A stretch of 7,693 nt of DNA, taken from Marinospirillum sp. GTDB lineage: Bacteria > Pseudomonadota > Gammaproteobacteria > Pseudomonadales > Halomonadaceae. Shown here piece after piece: positions 5,391 through 7,693 of the stretch. The notes below the pieces were generated by a model. It was not told where the DNA came from. It saw only the letters and a list, made by a program, of their open reading frames with translations, and made no database searches. Every line of letters starts with the position of its first letter. Position 1 is the first letter of the stretch. The translations under genes and the position numbers were made by a program. The stretch lies in assembly GCF_014859565.1 (NCBI RefSeq), contig NZ_JACUUA010000160.1, positions 1 to 7,693 on the forward strand. The letters are read 5' to 3'.

Positions 5391-7238
5391 ATGAATGACG
5401 CGCTCACCCTGGATGTTCAGACACCAGACCGCTCACTAGGCGGTGCCGGACAGATTGATCTAACCCCCGAATTACTGCGCCGCCCTATCAATCAGGCACT
5501 GTATGATCGCGCACTGGCTGAGGGCTTGCACCCACTGCTGGCGCGCATTTTTGCTGGCAGGCTGGCAGATGCCCAGTGCAGCATTAGTGATCTGGCCTAT
5601 CCCTCACTCAAATCTGTGGCACATCCCTCATTACTCAAAGATGCTGACCGTGCTGCAGAGCGCTTGGCGCACGCAGTGATGCACGGCCAGATGATTGGCA
5701 TTCTGACCGACTATGATGTGGATGGGATTACCTCTCATGCAGTGATTTACAAAGCCTTGACTGAGATGTTGCGTGTTCCTGCACAACAGCTGATCAGCTT
5801 GATTGGACATCGGATGAAGGATGGCTACGGACTCAGCAACAGCCTTGCTGATCGTATCCTGAATGCAGAGGTTTTGCCTTCTGTCATTATTACGGCGGAT
5901 TGCGGCACATCCGATGAACCAAGGATTGCCCGCTTAAAAGCCGCTGGCATTGATGTGATTGTCACTGATCACCACGCCATACCTGTTGAGGGCGTGCCTT
6001 CTTCAGCTTATGCAGTCGTGAATCCTACGCAGGATGATTGCCGTTATCCGGATCGCACAATTGCCGGTGTTGGTGTCAGCTGGCTGGTTATGAGTCTGCT
6101 GCGTAATCGCCTTGTGGAGGTTGGCTACCTGCCTCAGTCAACGCAAAAGCTGACTGGCTTGCTGGCCTTTGTTGCCCTGGGCACCGTGGCTGATTGTGTC
6201 TCCTTAGGTGGCAGTGCCATCAATCGAGCCTTTGTCAAAGTCGGTCTTCAGCTGATGAACAACTCCAACGAGCCCTGCTGGATGGCTTATCGCCAGCTGG
6301 CCGGAGATCGCTTCAAGGCATTTGATGCAGGAACACTAGGATTCCAGCTTGGCCCACGCATCAATGCCCGCTCACGCATGGCTGATCCCTATGCTGCCTT
6401 GTATTTTCTGCTCTCAGAGGACATGCAGGCAGCTCAATACTACCTGACCCAGCTATCGACCGATAACGAGGAGCGCAAAGCAGTAGAAAAGGGAATGGTC
6501 GTGACTGCCCGTGACATAGCAAGTCAGCAGGCTGCCGAGGGTCGCTCTGGGCTTGCCTTCTTCATTGAGGATGGTCACCCAGGCGTTCAGGGTATTGTGG
6601 CCTCACGGATCGTTGAAAAATATGGTCGTCCGACAGTGGTTTTTACTCAGGCCGATGATCCCGAGCATCTGGTGGCATCCGCTCGCAGCGTACCCGGCAT
6701 TCATATCCGTGATGCGATTCAAAGCATCGCAGATCGCCGCCCGGAGGTGATGGTTAAGTTTGGCGGTCATGCTGGCGCTGCTGGAATGACGATCCTTAAG
6801 CGCGAACTTGATGCCTTTCAGGAATTGTTTGATCAAGCGATTCAGGAGCAGGCCAATCAAACCGCCACAAAACTACACCCTAAAGTGATGACTGATGGCA
6901 GTCTTGAACCTGAATGGATCACTCTTGAGACTCACGCCCTGCTGGCGCATCTGGACCCTTTTGGTCGTGAGTTTGAGTCTCCACTTTTTGATGGTCAGTT
7001 CCAGGTTCAGGATGCTCAGCGTATTGGTGCAGATAAAACACACCTGAGACTGCAGCTGGCGCTGCCGGGCAGTAATGTTTCAGTCAAAGCCATTTGGTTT
7101 AAGGCTGCAGCCAATGAAGAGGCACCATCACCGGTGAGTATAGGTGATCAGGTGCACCTGGTGTTTAAACTTGACAGCAATACTTTTCGTGACAATACCA
7201 CCCTGCAACTACAGATCGAGCAAAGGATTGGAGTTTAA
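5391..7238 (+). CDS. recJ: RecJ-like single-stranded-DNA-specific 5'-3' exonuclease
   Basis: The 615-residue product has the full RecJ architecture of the DHH phosphoesterase superfamily. Motif I is DYDVDG (107-112), motif II ITADCG (D170), motif III DHH (193-195) and motif IV ALGTVADCVSL (D268). The DHHA1 domain shows GHPGVQGIVASR (395-406) and GGHAGAAG (458-465), and an OB-fold-like C-terminus follows from about 515 (LDPFGREFESPLF). RecJ degrades single-stranded DNA 5' to 3' using Mn2+/Mg2+ in recombination and mismatch repair. Length is near the 577 residues of E. coli RecJ, with about 20 extra N-terminal residues. It lacks the usual chromosomal neighbours (dsbC, prfB) and sits next to a methyltransferase and toxin genes, so it is probably an accessory paralogue rather than the host's housekeeping copy. 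All metal ligands are intact. Confidence 0.9.
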   Translation: MNDALTLDVQTPDRSLGGAGQIDLTPELLRRPINQALYDRALAEGLHPLLARIFAGRLADAQCSISDLAYPSLKSVAHPSLLKDADRAAERLAHAVMHGQMIGILTDYDVDGITSHAVIYKALTEMLRVPAQQLISLIGHRMKDGYGLSNSLADRILNAEVLPSVIITADCGTSDEPRIARLKAAGIDVIVTDHHAIPVEGVPSSAYAVVNPTQDDCRYPDRTIAGVGVSWLVMSLLRNRLVEVGYLPQSTQKLTGLLAFVALGTVADCVSLGGSAINRAFVKVGLQLMNNSNEPCWMAYRQLAGDRFKAFDAGTLGFQLGPRINARSRMADPYAALYFLLSEDMQAAQYYLTQLSTDNEERKAVEKGMVVTARDIASQQAAEGRSGLAFFIEDGHPGVQGIVASRIVEKYGRPTVVFTQADDPEHLVASARSVPGIHIRDAIQSIADRRPEVMVKFGGHAGAAGMTILKRELDAFQELFDQAIQEQANQTATKLHPKVMTDGSLEPEWITLETHALLAHLDPFGREFESPLFDGQFQVQDAQRIGADKTHLRLQLALPGSNVSVKAIWFKAAANEEAPSPVSIGDQVHLVFKLDSNTFRDNTTLQLQIEQRIGV

Positions 7239-7241
7239 CGG

Positions 7242-7685
7242 ATGAGCCAACTATCGCTTTTTCATGTTCAGCAAGCGTATCAGCAGGACACCAGAGTTAT
7301 TTCCAACGTAGAGCTGTACGAACGGCTTTCTGATATAACGGGCATTCCCAATGATTCCTTCGCTGAAAAACGGCCTGTAGGACAAACCGGTGAGCAGTAC
7401 AGTCTTTTAAAAAGAAAGGTGCGCTGGCACCAGCAAACGCTCAAGGAAATGGGTGTGATCACGCGGGTACAGCGCGGTCACTGGAAAATTATGGAACAAT
7501 CCCGCGAAAAGCTGGAGGAAATACTCCCCGGACACATCGTCCTGGCTTATTCGACCAAGCTAGGTGTTGGCCTCTGGGCTGATAACACCAGTGTTTTCGC
7601 AAAATTAGGCGAACCAATCCATCTTTGCCTGACCTCGCCACCCGGAACATGTCAACCTCCTTTGAGCCAGCTCTTTAAAAATTAA
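7242..7685 (+). pseudogene. Beta-class DNA methyltransferase, truncated at its catalytic TSPP(Y) motif
   Basis: The gene starts 3 bases after the recJ-like stop, with GGAG at 7230-7233 (8-base spacing), so the two are probably co-transcribed. Residues 1-95 form an N-terminal helical/wHTH-like region (YSLLKRKVRWHQQTLKEMGVI). Then comes GHIVLAYSTKLGVGLW and HLCLTSPP (127-134), the motif IV lead-in of N4-cytosine or N6-adenine methyltransferases of the beta class, where TSPPY is expected. After the second proline the reading is unrelated (GTCQPPLSQLFKN, then stop) and all of motifs V-VIII and the SAM-binding motif I are missing. Real homology ends near 7643. The break is most simply an insertion by a mobile element whose end lies in the last 45 bases. 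The product cannot methylate DNA. Confidence 0.72.
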
Positions 7686-7693
7686 ATTGCTTT
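7650..7693. mobile_element. Possible end of an insertion element disrupting the methyltransferase
   Basis: From TGTCAACC at 7650 the sequence becomes AT-rich and unlike its surroundings, with TTTGAGCCAG (7661-7670) then an A/T tract. A TGT start followed by TTTGAGCC-like motifs would suit some IS21-family termini, but only 44 bases are in view, with no repeat copy or transposase, so the family is a guess. Confidence 0.3.

Noticed and set aside
7650..7660. GTCAAC near the right end as a second HEARO boundary
   Set aside because: The six-base match is not followed by the GC hairpin or the GAAA-capped stem found at 169-202.
1..7693. CRISPR array or tRNA gene
   Set aside because: No regularly spaced direct repeats and no cloverleaf with the conserved TTCGA-type arm and acceptor were seen on either strand.

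Overview
The window looks like an accessory (mobile-island or plasmid-like) segment of a proteobacterium, most likely a gammaproteobacterium. That placement rests on moderate GC, the style of the protein families, strong Shine-Dalgarno spacing and the class of transposon debris. No core housekeeping gene is present, so the host cannot be named more closely.

Left end (1-690, minus strand): nested IS200/IS605-type remains. A tnpB fragment sits behind a left-end hairpin (654-673). It has lost its N-terminus and is cut off before the RuvC-like nuclease domain. The cut is made by a highly structured RNA (212 down to 1) that I read as the HEARO / omega-RNA that precedes iscB genes. The iscB gene would start just beyond base 1. 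The guide position of this RNA is therefore occupied by tnpB sequence.

Centre-left (776-2527, plus): one 583-residue gene joins an N-terminal SLOG (DUF2493/YspA-like) Rossmann domain, a long low-complexity linker, a DnaQ-type DEDDh 3'-5' exonuclease with all five catalytic residues, and a short C-terminal DUF5710-like module. A G-rich repeat and a strong bidirectional-looking terminator follow it.

Centre (2622-5276, plus): a toxin-antitoxin block. A hipB-like regulator and a hipA-like kinase overlap each other and sit behind a repeat-rich operator/promoter. After them come a small ORF and a nucleotidyltransferase of the AbiEii type, both decaying: a homopolymer frameshift, in-frame stop codons and an internal deletion.

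Right (5391-7693, plus): a recJ-like single-strand exonuclease with all DHH and DHHA1 motifs, followed after 3 bases by the first third of a beta-class DNA methyltransferase. The methyltransferase loses its reading exactly at its catalytic TSPP(Y) motif, probably through insertion of another mobile element whose end begins near 7650.

Taken together, the SLOG-exonuclease, RecJ and DNA methyltransferase may form a DNA-processing or anti-invader set carried by the element, with the HipBA/AbiEii block as stabilising or defensive cargo between them. That functional link is inference. The domain calls are read from motifs.
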